From Paramecium octaurelia (lineage: Eukaryota; Ciliophora; Oligohymenophorea; Peniculida; Parameciidae), in NCBI GenBank assembly GCA_905182995.1, contig CAJJDP010000104.1, positions 329,490-393,489 of the forward strand: a stretch of DNA of 64,000 bases, written 5' to 3'. Each line of letters starts with the position of its first letter. Position 1 is the first letter of the stretch. The notes under the pieces are model-generated. The model searched no databases. It was not told the origin of the DNA and was given only the letters and a program-made list of their open reading frames with translations. The translations under genes were made by a program, and so were the position numbers. This document shows, in pieces, positions 1 to 12,395 of the stretch.

Positions 1-3000
1 CATATCTTTGTAATTGTCTGCTCTAAAGCAATTGTATTAATCAGAAAGCGTATATTCTGCTGGTATAAATGAGAAATCTTCACCCAAATTGGTACCAATC
101 AATAAGGTATTCTTGGCCTGTAAATAAAAAGTATCTTTGTCCTTGGAATAACCATAATTTATTTTATAATCGACCATCTTCTTTCGTGGAAGTTGCTAGA
201 CCAAAGCCTTCAAGTAAACGTTGCCCTCTGTCACATAGAAGGTCTTAAGGGTTGTTAAAATGTTTTATCCATTAACAGCCTCAACTGGAAATTCGACAGT
301 TGTCGTTGAATTCGTTGAAACGCTATAATTTGAATTCTTGACACTCAAGGTTGAGAATGTATTTACAAGCTTTACATTCTATTTGAAAGTAACTTAATTA
401 TTCTAGTCATCCTGACTCTTCACAATTACAGACACCTTTGCATTGTAATAGTAAGTTTTCTCATCAAATTTTGGATCAAACACTAAGAGAGGAGATTTCT
501 CAATCTTGTGAATTACTTGAAGGGTTGAATGATTTATACTAAGCAGTATGGCGTCATCTTCTGCCACTGTTATTGTAAATTGAGGATCCTCTTTAAGAGT
601 AAATACTGGTATTGCTAAGTAGAAAGTGTCATGTTAAGTAGTAGATGGTCTAAATATATTTAGATAGATATCTTAGGCTTTTGATGTTTTAATGACGAGA
701 TTACCAGTTGATAATTAAGATTTAACAGTTAATGGAGTAGCAACAGTGTATCCAAATAATTCAACTGTCTTTGATTTGAAAATATTCAATAAATTTTGAT
801 AATTGTATTCCAAAATTTCTTTATTGTTAACTAAAAAGAATGAATCCTTAGCAGCTGATATGTATATCTCATTATCTTAAGTGTAATCCATTTGTTTAAT
901 GAAAATGAACTCTGTATTAAAGTAATTAATTAGAGCAATATTGTTTTCATTTTAAACAAATACAATATTTGATTTTAACACTCTATTACCATACAATTTC
1001 AATGGCTTCCATTGTCCACCATATCCAATCAAATCATTTCCAGTTATCTTATTAACAAAGCTGAATTTTGATATTTAATAACTATGCAAGACTCCATTCT
1101 TTTATAAAATAAATAAGTATTCTCCTTAGTTTAAGATACTTACTATTTATTATCCTTCCTATTCTTCGAATGATATTGTTTTAAGTAGTTCTACCATAAA
1201 ATAATTAAAACTATATAGATTGATTTTATATTCATTGATAAGAGTTGCAAATCTTACAATTACATCTCCGACCTCCCAAATAGCGAAAGTCTAATCATTC
1301 AGTTCAACTTTAATATCTTTGATAGTTCCAACTTAAGTAAATTTGTAAATATTATTCTCAAATTTGGGGTCAGACTAATACAGAGCTAAGCTCTTGTCTT
1401 TCAATTAGAATATTTTGAAGATAGTTGATAATTTAGGTTGGAAAATGGAGGTCTAGAATAGTATATTTGAAGGTTGGCCTTAAGCTTCAAATTTTGTATT
1501 CTGTACAATTCGAACTTGAGCTTATGCTTCTTGTTCTGTCATAAGACAATCATTTTCAGTTGTCTCATATACAGCTTCATATTTTTGATTTGGTCCTGAG
1601 GTTAACTCTCCAAGATCGATAACTGTGTTTTCATCTGCAGCAGGTGGGAATGGTGCCTCAGATTCAGTTATCTTGTAGATCTTGGAATCGTCGCTCTTTA
1701 TGATGGAGTATTTAATATTTGATTGGCATTGTTAATTATTTAATGACTTCGCAGTTATTTTGACTTGTCCATCCTTGATCTGCCCAGATTTGAATTCATA
1801 CTTCAAAGCACCTTAACTGAAGAAGTATAAATTGGATTCCTTCTAACCTATAGCTATGAACTCATCTTTGATCTTGTCTACAGAATATCCTCCTGCGATT
1901 GCTTGTTTATCTAACAAAGTAATTGATTCATCGTTGAATCCATAAACATAGACGACATCATCATGTTGAATAAAGATGTTTCTTTAACTTATTGATATCT
2001 ATTATGGATAGGTTGTAGTGAAATAGCCTAAATCAATGACTTTAACTATGACTTTGTTTTCCAAAACGAAAAAGTAATTGTAACTCAATACTACTATATG
2101 TTAAACAGGTTATCCTTTCTCGTTCACATAATCATCTATGTCAAAGGCTACATATTGTTATAAGGTGAAATTAATTTGATCCGAAAGTTTCCACTCCTTA
2201 TCTTTGTGATTGAATTACAATTTGATTATGCCTAATTTCTGGTCTAATAAATAGAGAGTGCCATCATTATACACCTTGTAGTCTACCAACATGAAATCAG
2301 TCTTGTCTTTTTTGAGCAACTGAGCCAACTTAGCATTATCGATTGTAGATTGTAAGGTTATTTCTTGGCCATCAAAATGAAAGAGTTCCACCAATGAAAC
2401 CTTGCCAACAGAGCCGTCTTCTGTAATCGAAAAGGCTGGAGTCACTCTCAAATAATAGGAGGCATCATCAGAAGGCAATCTATTGAACCATCTCACTTTA
2501 TTGGTTGTAAATGATGACTTGGTTTTGGAAATGGACTTTAAAGTCTTCCCCTTGATGGTGTAGATGATTTTCTGTTGATCAAGTTGGCAATCGATGATGA
2601 AATTATCTGCTGCTTCTGAATTGAGATAGTCGAAATCAAAGCATTTTATTGTAGGTGCTTCAGGATCTACATAAACTATTTCAGAGAAATTAGGAGCTTC
2701 ATTCTACTTGGCAGCAACTTTGGTGTAATACAAACCATTTGTAGCAGTGCTGTAATCCAAGAATGCAAAGTGGCCATTCCATTCTCTGAGCAACGATTAG
2801 GCCTTGATCGAATATACCTATCCAATTACTAATTATATATAGACTATAACATTTACCTTGTGTGCAGTGTTATGATGAACTAATTTATGTGATGGGTTGG
2901 ACGATTGTGAAGTCTTTATTATCTTCGATGGTATATTTCAAACCAACTCCCTCAAATATTCCATTTGATAATTGCCAGGACATGACTTCGGTGGTGGAAG

Positions 3001-6000
3001 GGTAAATCTAAATATTGGTTATTTTGGTTCTGCACTCATTCAAATCTATTGGTCTGACTTCTAATTTGAATTATGTCTTTTCTATGTTGAAATCATTTTG
3101 CAAGATTACTGTAACTGTTTGATTATTCAAATCTCCATTCTGATTATTGAAGGTAATGATTGGAGAATCTAATAAAGCATAACTTTTCAGTGGACCTGAC
3201 AATTCACTTGCATACAGTGACTTCTCATTTGAGAGATCGAAGAACAATGCCATATTCAAGGGCGATATGTATTATCCCTACACATATTACAAGTAAGTTC
3301 CACTAATAATCGTTGTGGGAATGGAAGCAGACTTTTTATAGAGGCCTACAAGCAGAGCATTATCATAGAAATAGGGGATAGCAATGTAGTTTCCATTTGT
3401 AGCGATTTTATTAATAGAAGGCCAATTAGAGTATCTGTTCAATACAAAATCTAATTTTTTTGAATCTATTTTGGTGGATGCTGAATTGACTTGCTTTTTG
3501 AAGGTAAGGGAAATTCCATAATGAGCAGCATTGCTTGTTTAGATGAATAATTAAAGTTTAAGTTTTTATTGATCTTTATCATAAGTTGGATGTTCGGTTA
3601 ATCTTACTTGTAAGAAGTGAGTATTTGAAAATGCATATTGATTGACTTCATAATTTAAATAGTTGTATAAATCCAATGATTCAGCTGACTAGAATTGATA
3701 TCTAATATTAGTCAATGTAAAATCATAGAATATAATTCCATTCTTTGAATTGCTGATGATTATCTTGTATAGTGTTTGATCTTAATTTGAGTATTATTTA
3801 ATGACTGTGAAATCGCTGGGTCTAAAGTATTCTAAGGGTGATTCCAATTAAGAATTCAAAGTTTAAGTTGCAATCACATCCAAGACTTCCAAATTCCAAG
3901 TTTTTAATCCCTTCTTCAATTGATAAACAACAATGCGACCATCAACTTCACTGTATTAGAAATTATCAGTGTGTAAAACAACCATGATGTCATTGTCTAT
4001 TAATTGTATTTTTGAAGCCTGTTCGATCTTATACTTCTCGCCTAAAGGAGAACATCCAGTGACTGACAGACACCCAGTGACATAAATGGAATACTGGCCT
4101 TTATCTTCACAAAGGGTATAAATGAGGAGTTTATCTGCTGATACCTAAGCCTGGTAACATCGATAAGTTGAGGATGGTAAATCGAAATGATAAGTGGCCA
4201 TCAAGGTGTTATCAGGATGTGTAAATATCAATCCTTTGGTGGCTACGAAGATATTAACATTATCATCATATTTGATCAAATCTCTAATCTCGAATCCATT
4301 GAAGAATTTTGGATTATTGATTTCCATAATGTTTTGAACAACAACATGATTTTCACATTGTTCGCATTCCAAATCAATGCCAACTAATTGACCAGAGAAC
4401 CATTGGGTACCCAATTAAACATCCTTTTATTAGATATTAGAATTTAATATCACTCCGGATTTGAAGAGATCGAACTTAGTATTATCAATTTGGATCGTAG
4501 ATTAAGTGTTGATCAGTTACACTTATTCTTGTATTTTGACTGTGTTGAAGGTTTCATCTGGATAGTCATAATTGGACACAATGAGATTCAAATTCATATT
4601 TGAATTATACATAGAGCCATCCAAATTAACAGTAAGAGTCATGACTGAATTCTTCATCTCTGAAATCAAGGTGGTCTATCCATCCACATAAGTATACAAG
4701 AACATTTATTAGTCTCCATCGACAGCCATAACAATCTTATCGTCATCTGCTATGTTTTCATTTGAGATGCTCCAAGCATCATAAAGACTGTCATGTTACA
4801 GAGTATCAGGAGTGAACACCAAGATATGTACTTTTTTAGAGTATTTACAATAAGCTCGTACGAATAGTCTTCCATTCTCTTCACTCTAATCGACAGCCAA
4901 AGGCGAGGTGATCTAATACCAATACAATTGGATGGTCTTGATCTTGAAGATATTGTTTAATCGTGAGAAATCATATTCCTCAATTAAGCCATCTCTTGCT
5001 CCTTGGGTTGATTATCCATAGACAATGAAGAAGGTGTCTTCGGCAATAGCCAATTCTACTTCGAGGCCAGTTGTGAATGCAAATTATTGGAGAAAAGTGA
5101 ATTTAAAGTGGAAATCTACTAAAACAATATTGTCTTGGTTAACAACAAATATGAGATTGGGATGGAGCTTCCTATTTCCGAATAATCTCTAAGGTTTCCA
5201 ATTTAAGGTATAGCCATAAGGCTTGAAAGTAGTGGCATCAGCTATAGCCAAGACTTGATTCTCATGATCATAGGTGGAGTATGCCAAGATGGTATCATCT
5301 GCTTTGATAATAAAGAAATAGTTATCAGCGAAGAATAATGATTTGATTTTGTTCAAAGGGTTGGTTTTATCATAAGTCAATTGTTTAAAGACTTTCAATT
5401 CTCCTGCATAATAAAACTTGATCATCACACTGTAATCGGTGTCTTTGTACATGAAGAATATATTGTTTAAATCGTGTCTCCATAAAGTGAATGTTTATTT
5501 GTTAACAGTTACTTTCAAGTCAATACCAGATACTATTTTTTAGCAAGTGAATTCTTATTCAAACATCGAGGGATGTTCACAAAGCCATATTTGCATTTTC
5601 AAGTCATCTGTTTGAATGATCTAATAAAATTGGGTCTGCTTTTCTAACACCAACACATCAGCATAGACAACATTGGAAGGCCAGACAATGGAATCCTTTT
5701 TCAATGCCCATCTCTTATTGATGACTCCCTAAATTTGAGTGTCTTCCAGTTTGTTATTGCCTAGTTTGTACTATTGATTTGGTCCAGATGCTTGAGATTG
5801 CAATTATTGATGAGTGTCGCCTTCAACCAGAGTCTTGGGGAATGGATGGCCACTATTGACCAACTTATAGATCTGAGGGTCTCTGTCATTTAATATTTGA
5901 TAGGAGATGGTGATTGAACACTTTTATTCATTTGGAGCATTTGCTGTTAAAATGATGTCCTTCACTGCTTTGGCCCCTGTACTGCCAAGGTATTTCAAAT

Positions 6001-7386
6001 AGCCCATGGATAAAGTATATCTTTTGGATAATAAATTTGATATGACTACCAAATCAGGTAAATAAGGGTTCAACAAGATGGAGTCCTTCTGACTCAGAGT
6101 ATACCTGGAGTTTAATTGGACATTCTCAGTGTCTATGTTGTATAAGTAGAGTGTGTGTTCATTTCTAATGATGACATTCTCCTAAGAGAGTTTAATATAG
6201 GCAGGATACTCCAATTGGATGAATGGCAAATCATAGATGTATTTGAATTCCATGTTTTCAATTTGAATGAAATAATTATATCCCTACACTACAATCACAT
6301 GGGCAAGTGATTCATCTTCCTTGATGAATGAGTTCACACTAAATGCGAAGGCCTGTCCTGTTCTTGGGTAGACAATATTCTACACTTTCCATTCACCATT
6401 TGGCAAATAATTGACTACGTACAGACCATTGAAGGCATCTAACAAATAGATATCTCCATTTGGTTAAACAGAAAAATCAACCAAAGAAAAATCAGTACTG
6501 GGAACTCCCAAGGTATCTGCCAAGACAGCCTTGTCTAATACAAAGTTGGTGTTTTGAGGTTCACCAGAAGCTAACATCAAATAGACTTCAACTAAAGAGT
6601 CTGAGGCCAATTCGGAATCTAAACTAATTGAGTAGGCTGGTGTCACTCTGAAGAGGTATTGGTGTGTGATTCCGAGAGCATTGGTTACAGTGTACTGTCC
6701 AAGGAACCTCTATTTGTAGGTTTAAAAGATGGCCCTTTCAGCGAACACTTGAGTTTTGGTTCCATCCTTGGAGAGTACAAAAAATATATTTTGTAATATG
6801 ATTTTATCGTCTTGGACTACTTACTTTTGGCAATCCACTATGTATTGCTGGGTGTTTGTAAAATCAACATCGAAGCAGGTTATTTCTGAGTTATTTCTTT
6901 TGGTAATTAAATAGCGTTAATTGAAATTAGGAGACGCCCTTACATCTGTACTATTGTATATAGAACTGTTATTGTACCCTTCAGCAATATTTAAATAAAC
7001 TTCGTCTTCAGATTAATCTAGGAAGGCGAACGTATTGAGCCAAAAGCCACTTGATGAGATTCTAGCTGCTTTGGCTGCAACAATATTTGAGGCAACTTTT
7101 AATATGGAATATTATTTCATTACCATTCTTGTGCGAGGAGTCTCTTCCAGTTTGTTCGAAGGGATGTATAATCTAAAATTCCTTCTATTGAGAGTCACTT
7201 AAAGTGTAGGTCAAATCAGCTCCATCAAAAAACTCAGATCTGATTTGCCAGGTTAAAATCTCGTTTGTTGTCGGAAATATCGATATTTTGTCCAGTTTTG
7301 ATGCTAGCATATAAGTGATGATTACTGCAGCCATTCTTGGCCACGTTCGCAATAGCTGTCCATAAGCTCAAAATAATAAGGAGCAT
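1..7386 (-). CDS. giant secreted propeller-like protein, two homologous halves (3' end outside window)
   Basis: The frame runs from ATG at 7386 to the left edge, with TAA/TAG read as Gln and no in-frame TGA, giving more than 2,430 codons. The N-terminus MLLIILSLWTAIANVAKNGC is a signal peptide ending near a cysteine. Three introns fit: 7304-7325 (22 nt), 7096-7123 (28 nt) and 2829-2856 (28 nt). Removing them reconciles all the frames. The start of the mature protein (ISIFPTTNEILTWQI, then ADLTYTLSD) recurs about 1,400 residues later (IQIYPSTTEVMSWQL, then GLKYTIEDN), so the protein is two tandem long units, and the 28-nt intron lies at the matching place in both. The units are rich in short beta-strand-like segments, so I infer a propeller-type extracellular protein. 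No catalytic motif was seen and I do not recognise the family. The gene at 59021-63021 looks like a one-unit relative. Frame and exon structure are secure; the role is unknown. Confidence 0.85.
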
Positions 7387-7606
7387 GGAAGATTTTATTT
7401 TTAATATAAATATTAATTTAAATCTTTGATCTTCGTGCAAATGAATCTCATACTCATATCCTTATTTTCTAGAATTTCGATTGCTTCTCTTAAATCAAAA
7501 CTTCCAGTCTATATGTTTTTTTCATTCCCAAATACACACACACGCAAATTGACAAACAAAAATTAATATTTTGTTATTAATACTGAATATGCATTATGAT
7601 ATTTAA

Positions 7607-8085
7607 TCATGCCAATGGAGAGGCATTGTTCTCCACCTTATATTGCTCTACTTATTTGATGTAATTAACGTAGTGTCTAATCTTATTCAAGACCGGCAGA
7701 GTTTCAGCTGAAATCACATATCCCAAATCCTCCTCAATCTAATTTTACTCGATATAGTCCTTACTTGCATCGACAACTCAATCGAATCCAAACTGTCCAA
7801 TCCATGCTATTCCAATTCAGAATCCAGAGTTAAAGCTGACTTAATATTATTATCATTTATTACTTTGTTTGTTGTTCTGTAATAATTCTTCACCAAGGCA
7901 AGAACATACCCTTCGATATCCTAGGACTTCTTCAATTACAGATAATTCTTTGTTATCAATTATCCATCTTTATAGACTTGAATTGGCTTTGCCTATTATT
8001 GTTTGCCCTATGTGGTTGCAGGAGTCTTGTCAGCAGCAAAACAAAAGATTGGCCTCATCTATAACAATCTTAATCCTCTGATCAT
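7607..8085 (-). CDS. mitochondrial acyl carrier protein
   Basis: This gives 150 residues after removing one 26-nt intron (7739-7764); the spliced length divides by three. It carries the 4'-phosphopantetheine attachment motif LDSLDSIELSMQIEEDLGY at about residues 96-114, with the modified Ser in DSLD, followed by the helix-III/IV part VLNKIRHYVNYI. The N-terminus (MIRGLRLLQMRP) is basic and lacks acidic residues, as expected for a mitochondrial targeting peptide. In other eukaryotes this protein carries acyl chains for mitochondrial fatty acid and lipoate synthesis and is also a complex I subunit and LYR-protein partner. The start was chosen as the first ATG of the open frame, just after an AT-rich stretch. 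It lies 61 nt from the bL35m gene on the same strand, so two mitochondrial genes are neighbours. The N-terminal 60 residues are longer than in most homologues. Confidence 0.9.
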
Positions 8086-8146
8086 ATTATTTAAATAATA
8101 TATTTGAAATAAAATATTATTGTTTCTCCCTTCTCTTTTTATATAC

Positions 8147-8581
8147 TCAAGATCCCCTTTTGCATTTCTGCCTCTTCATCAACGGCAACAACTTCCTCAT
8201 CCTCGGCATATCAACATCACTTATGTATCGAGTTCGCCTCTTCCTCCTCAAATTCGCCTTCGAACAATTTCGATTCAAATGCCTAGACCCTGGAGACTTG
8301 AACTTCAGTCTTCTCGCCCTCCTCGGACCCACAATCTTCACTCTCTTCATCAACCCCTTGTGATTCCCAATCTTATATAATCTGTTCTGACTCCTAATCC
8401 TCTTCTTCCAACTCGATCCCGATGACTTCGTCTTAGATCTAGCCTGCCCACTGATCCGACTTTATTTAAATAACCTCGCCAATCCAAAAAATTGCATAGG
8501 CTTCTAACAAAGTTGAATAGGCCTAATAACTGGCATAATTTGCACCATGCTTCTTATTGCCTAAGTGGCCAATCTCAACAT
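8147..8581 (-). CDS. mitochondrial large-subunit ribosomal protein bL35m
   Basis: This is a single exon of 144 residues. The N-terminal 45 residues (starting MLRLATQAIRSM) look like a mitochondrial presequence. The core has the L35 pattern: KTKSS, then a basic KKR stretch, then the segments GSRHLNRNCSKANLRRKRR and DVDMPRMRKLLP, which match the family's (S/A)GKRH..KKS..RKR and D..R.KKLLP motifs. The protein would bind 23S-type rRNA in the mitochondrial ribosome. The stop codon is TGA at 8147. An acidic frame lies open over much of the gene on the same strand; it is a by-product of AAG/AGG codons read one base later. The next gene upstream ends close to this start, so the promoter must be very short. 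Confidence 0.9.
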
Positions 8582-8635
8582 AAACACTTAATTTTATATA
8601 AATAAATATCAAAATCAGCCCCCCAATTCTCTATT

Positions 8636-9799
8636 TCACTCTTAAAACTCGCCTCTCCTCCTATCTGCAGATTTAGCACCCTCCTAGGGAGTTAATAACA
8701 ATCTCCTCATCCATCCCATTCAACATTGGATTATACTGTTAATAGCATCTAGATTCTTTCAATTCTCTGGATCCCCTCTAAATGTAGAAAATTAATTAAT
8801 TTCCATCATTCTAAAATAATCCTCTTATTTGAATAATTCGACCTTCTCTCAATTACTTGAACCTTATAGTTCTTCGTAACTTGAGTAAGTAGATTACTTT
8901 TCCTTGTTTTTATTAATTTTGCTCTATTTTCAATTTATTAGAAATAGAGCTGAAAATATCTGGTTGACTCTTCTGTATTGCTCTTATTCATTAGAAAATG
9001 CATCCTTACATCTAAATTAACCAGAATCTATAAACTAAGGGCAAACTTAGATCAAAGCCATGCAAGTGAATTGGATTTTCTAATAAAATTATGAACAATT
9101 CTTAATGATTTTATCTTAGTCTTCCTGGTAGTTTATAAACATCCAAATTTTGAAGAAATATCAAATTTATTTATGCCCTTCCTTTCTTCTTCTTTATTTT
9201 ATTTAAAATCTATACTGCATTATTCTATAGTAATTCTTCCTTATATTAGCCTCTTTCAATTCATTTTTGTTATTTTCATAATTTTATTTCTAAAATTTTG
9301 GAACAAAAATTGTAAATAAGTGAGGAGCAAAAAACTTATTCTTTTTATCCTAAAACAAGTGAAATGCTTTCTTATCATTAGTAAATAGTGATAATACTCC
9401 ATTATTTTATAGTATGGGTTAAATATTTACTTAAGGGTTCAAATGCTCGTAGGTGTAAATGAATTCTCCATTATCTTTTCATTATCATCTTAATTTCAAC
9501 ATTAGCTAAAGCTTAATCTCTCAATTTTACTCACTTATAAATATATCAATACAGGAATATGATTTTACTTAAAATAAATAATAATTAAGAATAGAATTCT
9601 CAAACATAATCTTAAATTTCAAATAGCTATGGTCTAAAATACTCCTTCTACTTGACTATTATTAGCAAGTTTGTTAATATAATTGAAGTACATTTATTTA
9701 TTAAAAAATAATAGGGAATTTTTAAATTGTTTTACTAGCTTTAGGTATAAATGGCTATCCGATAAATTTTATTAAACTATGTAATCTTTACTCCGGCAT
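8636..9799 (-). CDS. unrecognised multi-intron protein
   Basis: Coding sequence is clear but I do not recognise the product. From ATG at 9799 (MPEQRLHSLIKFIGQPFIPK) the frame runs to about 9500, where stops force one or two introns: a 25-nt GTA...TAG fits, plus a second of about 26 nt, or a single 60-nt intron. The next exon reads NGEFIYTYEHLNPQVNIQ and NNGVLSLFTNDKKAFHLFQ and ends in a basic patch (QRRRKEG). Further introns near 9215-9241 and 8969-8995 lead to segments such as LDVYKLPGRLRQ, NPIHLHGFDLSLPLVYRF and QLIFYIQRGSRELKE. The 3' end is uncertain; a TGA at 8636-8638 fits if a 19-nt intron is accepted. No membrane span or known motif was seen. Exon boundaries are tentative. Confidence 0.4.
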
Positions 9800-9851
9800 G
9801 ATTTGAAAATTAATTGATTGTGAAGTGGAGTTGAAAATCAAGGTTTTCAAT

Positions 9852-10113
9852 ATGGGTCAGGAAATATTTGAGAAAATTGTGGATTAACATAATTTAAATA
9901 AATACTAATAGAATTACATCGAGAGATGTGAAATGTTTTCATTGAAAAATACAATTCCACCACAGATTTATGGTAATAAACATTCATTCATAATTATATT
10001 GTTTATAAATTCTGATGGATCTTTGTGTTATTTACATTTTAATTTATCTTAAATTTCTTTTAGATTATGAGAACATGGATACAGTAGACATTGAGGTTAG
10101 GAATAAGAATTGA
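9852..10113 (+). CDS. possible small gene, splice unresolved
   Basis: ATG at 9852 opens a frame beginning MGQEIFEKIVDQHNLNKYQQ and continuing to PPQIYG, which has the mixed composition of coding sequence. After about 9975 the DNA becomes very AT-rich; a second coding-like segment, YENMDTVDIEVRNKN, ends in TGA at 10111-10113 in another frame. An intron would have to join them, but no single GT...AG of the usual size fits cleanly. It lies between a minus-strand gene starting at 9799 and the SR-protein gene. Function is unknown and the model is weak. Confidence 0.3.
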
Positions 10114-10295
10114 TGTAGAGGGTGGGTTTGAAGGATATGAGTGGCTGAAGAAAACAAAGATAATTATTTTAAATAATTTCAAATATTTTTATATTTTATT
10201 TATAAAATAAAGGAGGGTCATTAAAATCTTGAGGTATTAAAGCCATTTTTTTGAATGAAGAATATTAAAAATTAATATAAATTACATTTTTCTTA

Positions 10296-10890
10296 ATGTC
10301 GGAGCCCAAAAAGAAGTTATGGATTGGCAATCTTGCTTACAAAGTAACATGATTATTTAGAATTGTGTAGGTTTAAAAGGATGATTTAGAGGAGCTGTTT
10401 AAACAGTATGGTTAAATCACCGAGATTAAAGTGTTGGACAAGGGTCCTCACGTATACGCATTTGTTGAATTTGAAAAGGTAGAAAAAGCGATTGAGGCCT
10501 TTAATAGGTAAAGGAGTGAAAAATCTCTATATATTAGTTTACAAGGTCGTGAGTTGAAAGGGTAAGCAATGAAGATTGAGTATGCAAGTGGAAGGAAGAG
10601 GTAATAGTTAATTTAATTAGTTTTTAGGAGTACAAATGATCGTGATAAAGAGAGAGGTAGAGGAGGCAATGATAAGTACAGGAAGAGAGATAGTAACTAT
10701 AAGAGGCGATCCCGAAGTCGAAGCGTCGACAGACATAAAAAGAAACCTAAAAGTTTAACTAACTCACTTACTTTACTTCTAATTAGGCCACAAAAGACAC
10801 TCATCCAGCTCTGAGTCTTCCCGTCGTGACAAATAGTATAACAAGCAAAAACAGCCCGCGCGTTCCCCTTCGGATGATCTTTCAAACTGA
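10296..10890 (+). CDS. SR-type RNA-binding protein, one RRM plus RS domain
   Basis: This gives 158 residues after removing four introns: 10344-10370 (27 nt), 10508-10537 (30 nt), 10601-10627 (27 nt) and 10753-10786 (34 nt). The RRM covers about residues 4-80, with RNP2 LWIGNLAY, RNP1 HVYAFVEF and the C-terminal strand AMKIEYASG. The C-terminal half is an arginine/serine domain (RRSRSRSVDRHKKK, then HKRHSSSSESSRRD). This is the layout of an SRSF3/7-like splicing factor, expected to bind exonic RNA and act in spliceosome assembly in the nucleus. The 30-nt intron is a multiple of three with no in-frame TGA, so retaining it would only insert ten residues inside the RRM. The spliced length divides by three and ends at TGA. 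Confidence 0.9.
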
Positions 10891-10965
10891 GTATCATTAA
10901 TACAAGAAAAAATATTTTAATACATTAAATTATGATATTACAAAAAATCTTAATTAATTATTTCA

Positions 10966-11853
10966 TCACTTCTTAGTGACTGTGGTCACTACTGTAGCAA
11001 TCAAGCCCAATAGCAATAATATGAATGCAATATCTAGAGCAAACTTATTGGGTCTTCGATAAACTTCAGTTAATTTTTTCAACGCTCGGTTAGCAGAAGT
11101 TAAACTTGAATTAGCTTTATCGACTTATATCATTAAATCTTTAACCCTTCCACCAGTTTCATCAATTTTCTATACAAAAGTTGATACTCAAATCAAATAC
11201 CTAACCCATTGCTTAAACCTTGTAATGCATTTGATCCAACCCTGAAATAATCTGATCCAATAATTTATCCATATGTTCATCATTCAAATTCCATCTTTGC
11301 ATAGCCTCCTATTCCTCCAAACTCAGTTGCTCCTGGTACTCCGGTTAACTCTTTTGAAATTGAGTGCCCCCCTCAAAAACTTAATTCTTTAATTCATTGA
11401 GTGTCACTCCCTTAAACTCCTATTCTTCAACTCCGAATTCCCTCATCTTGGTTCCCTTCAAAGCAACCTTTAACAATTTAAATAATGTAACTCTCATCTC
11501 CAAATCTTTTTCATTATATTTCTATATTGGAAATGCATGATTACTTGAGGCTTCTTTAATTATCGCAAAAGTGTTTTCTCTAAAGACTTATATTACGACT
11601 CGCATTTTAAAATAGACTCTCTAATTTCTACACCCAAACGAATTGCCTCCTCATCATTTCCATACTTTTAATTTCGCTGATCTCTGTCTTTCTATTTTGC
11701 AGAAATCATTTCGACCTACTCCTTTAAATCATCAATCATCTAATCAAATTCTTTCTGAGGATTCTTCACATTCTTCTTTCTTTCATTGCCTCCCAACTTT
11801 TCATCCAACTTATACAATCTCTCAAGTAAAACTACAACTCTTTAAGATCTCAT
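10966..11853 (-). CDS. Qc-SNARE (syntaxin, SYP7/syntaxin-8 type)
   Basis: This gives 277 residues after removing introns at 11522-11544 (23 nt) and 11170-11200 (31 nt). The N-terminal half is charged and helical. The SNARE motif at about residues 190-245 has regular hydrophobic heptads around AMGQKIDETGGRVKDL, where the Gln of GQKID is the likely central-layer residue. Next comes RRPNKFALDIAFILLLLG, a C-terminal tail-anchor membrane span, ending at two consecutive TGA codons. The overall length and order match the plant SYP7 type rather than classic syntaxin 1. The expected role is membrane fusion in the endomembrane system. It converges with the SR gene, with 75 nt between the two stops. Identification as a Qc-SNARE is firm; the compartment is not known. 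Confidence 0.88.
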
Positions 11854-12028
11854 TTAATTATTAATTATTTTACATAAGTTAATTTAAACATTCTATACAT
11901 CCTTTTCTTACATCTTGATGTTCTCCCAATACTAATTTTACTAAGTGATTGATTAAACAATATAAATCAATAAATTGTTAAAGTGAGCTTGGACTATTTA
12001 TAAATATATAAAAAACATATAGAAATAC

Positions 12029-12314
12029 TCAAGAATTCCATTATTGTATTATATAAATATTACAAAGAAATACTACTTACAGTTCTAGTATAAATAAATT
12101 TATTCTTTGTAATTTGTAGACTAACCAATATAATTACTTAGATTACATAATTTCTAATATATTTAATCATTCATTTGGTATTCAAGGGTGTCATCTACAT
12201 GTTCAATTATTTAAACATCGAAATACTGTGTCTCATCTAAGTAGTAGTTTATGATTATACGTTCTCAATTAGTTTGAGTCAACCAGAACTTTTACACCTT
12301 CTCTATTCATTCAT
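12029..12314 (-). CDS. possible small unknown gene
   Basis: A coding-like frame contains LDETQYFDVQIIEHVDDTLE followed by YQMNDQIYQK, with acidic and aromatic residues unlike the surrounding AT-rich DNA. An ATG at 12314 or 12310 can be joined to it by an intron of 20 or 34 nt ending near 12258. A second intron of about 26 nt gives an ending at TGA 12029-12031. Without that second intron the frame stays open into the SNARE start, which looks accidental. I do not recognise the protein. It diverges from the gene starting at 12396. Confidence 0.35.
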
Positions 12315-12395
12315 TTCTCAATAAGCGAGATGGCAAGAAAATTTAAATGTATAAATTTAGGAATTTATATATATTTATTCAATCAAATATCCAAA

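Noticed and set aside
8220..8600. Long acidic frame overlapping bL35m on the same strand (segments like ELEEEDQESEQ)
   Set aside because: It is the Lys/Arg-rich bL35m gene read one base later; AAG/AGG codons become GAA/GAG. The bL35m frame matches a known family and has its own start and stop.
11643..11864. Plus-strand His/Phe-rich frame
   Set aside because: It is the complement of the Lys/Glu-rich N-terminal half of the SNARE gene.
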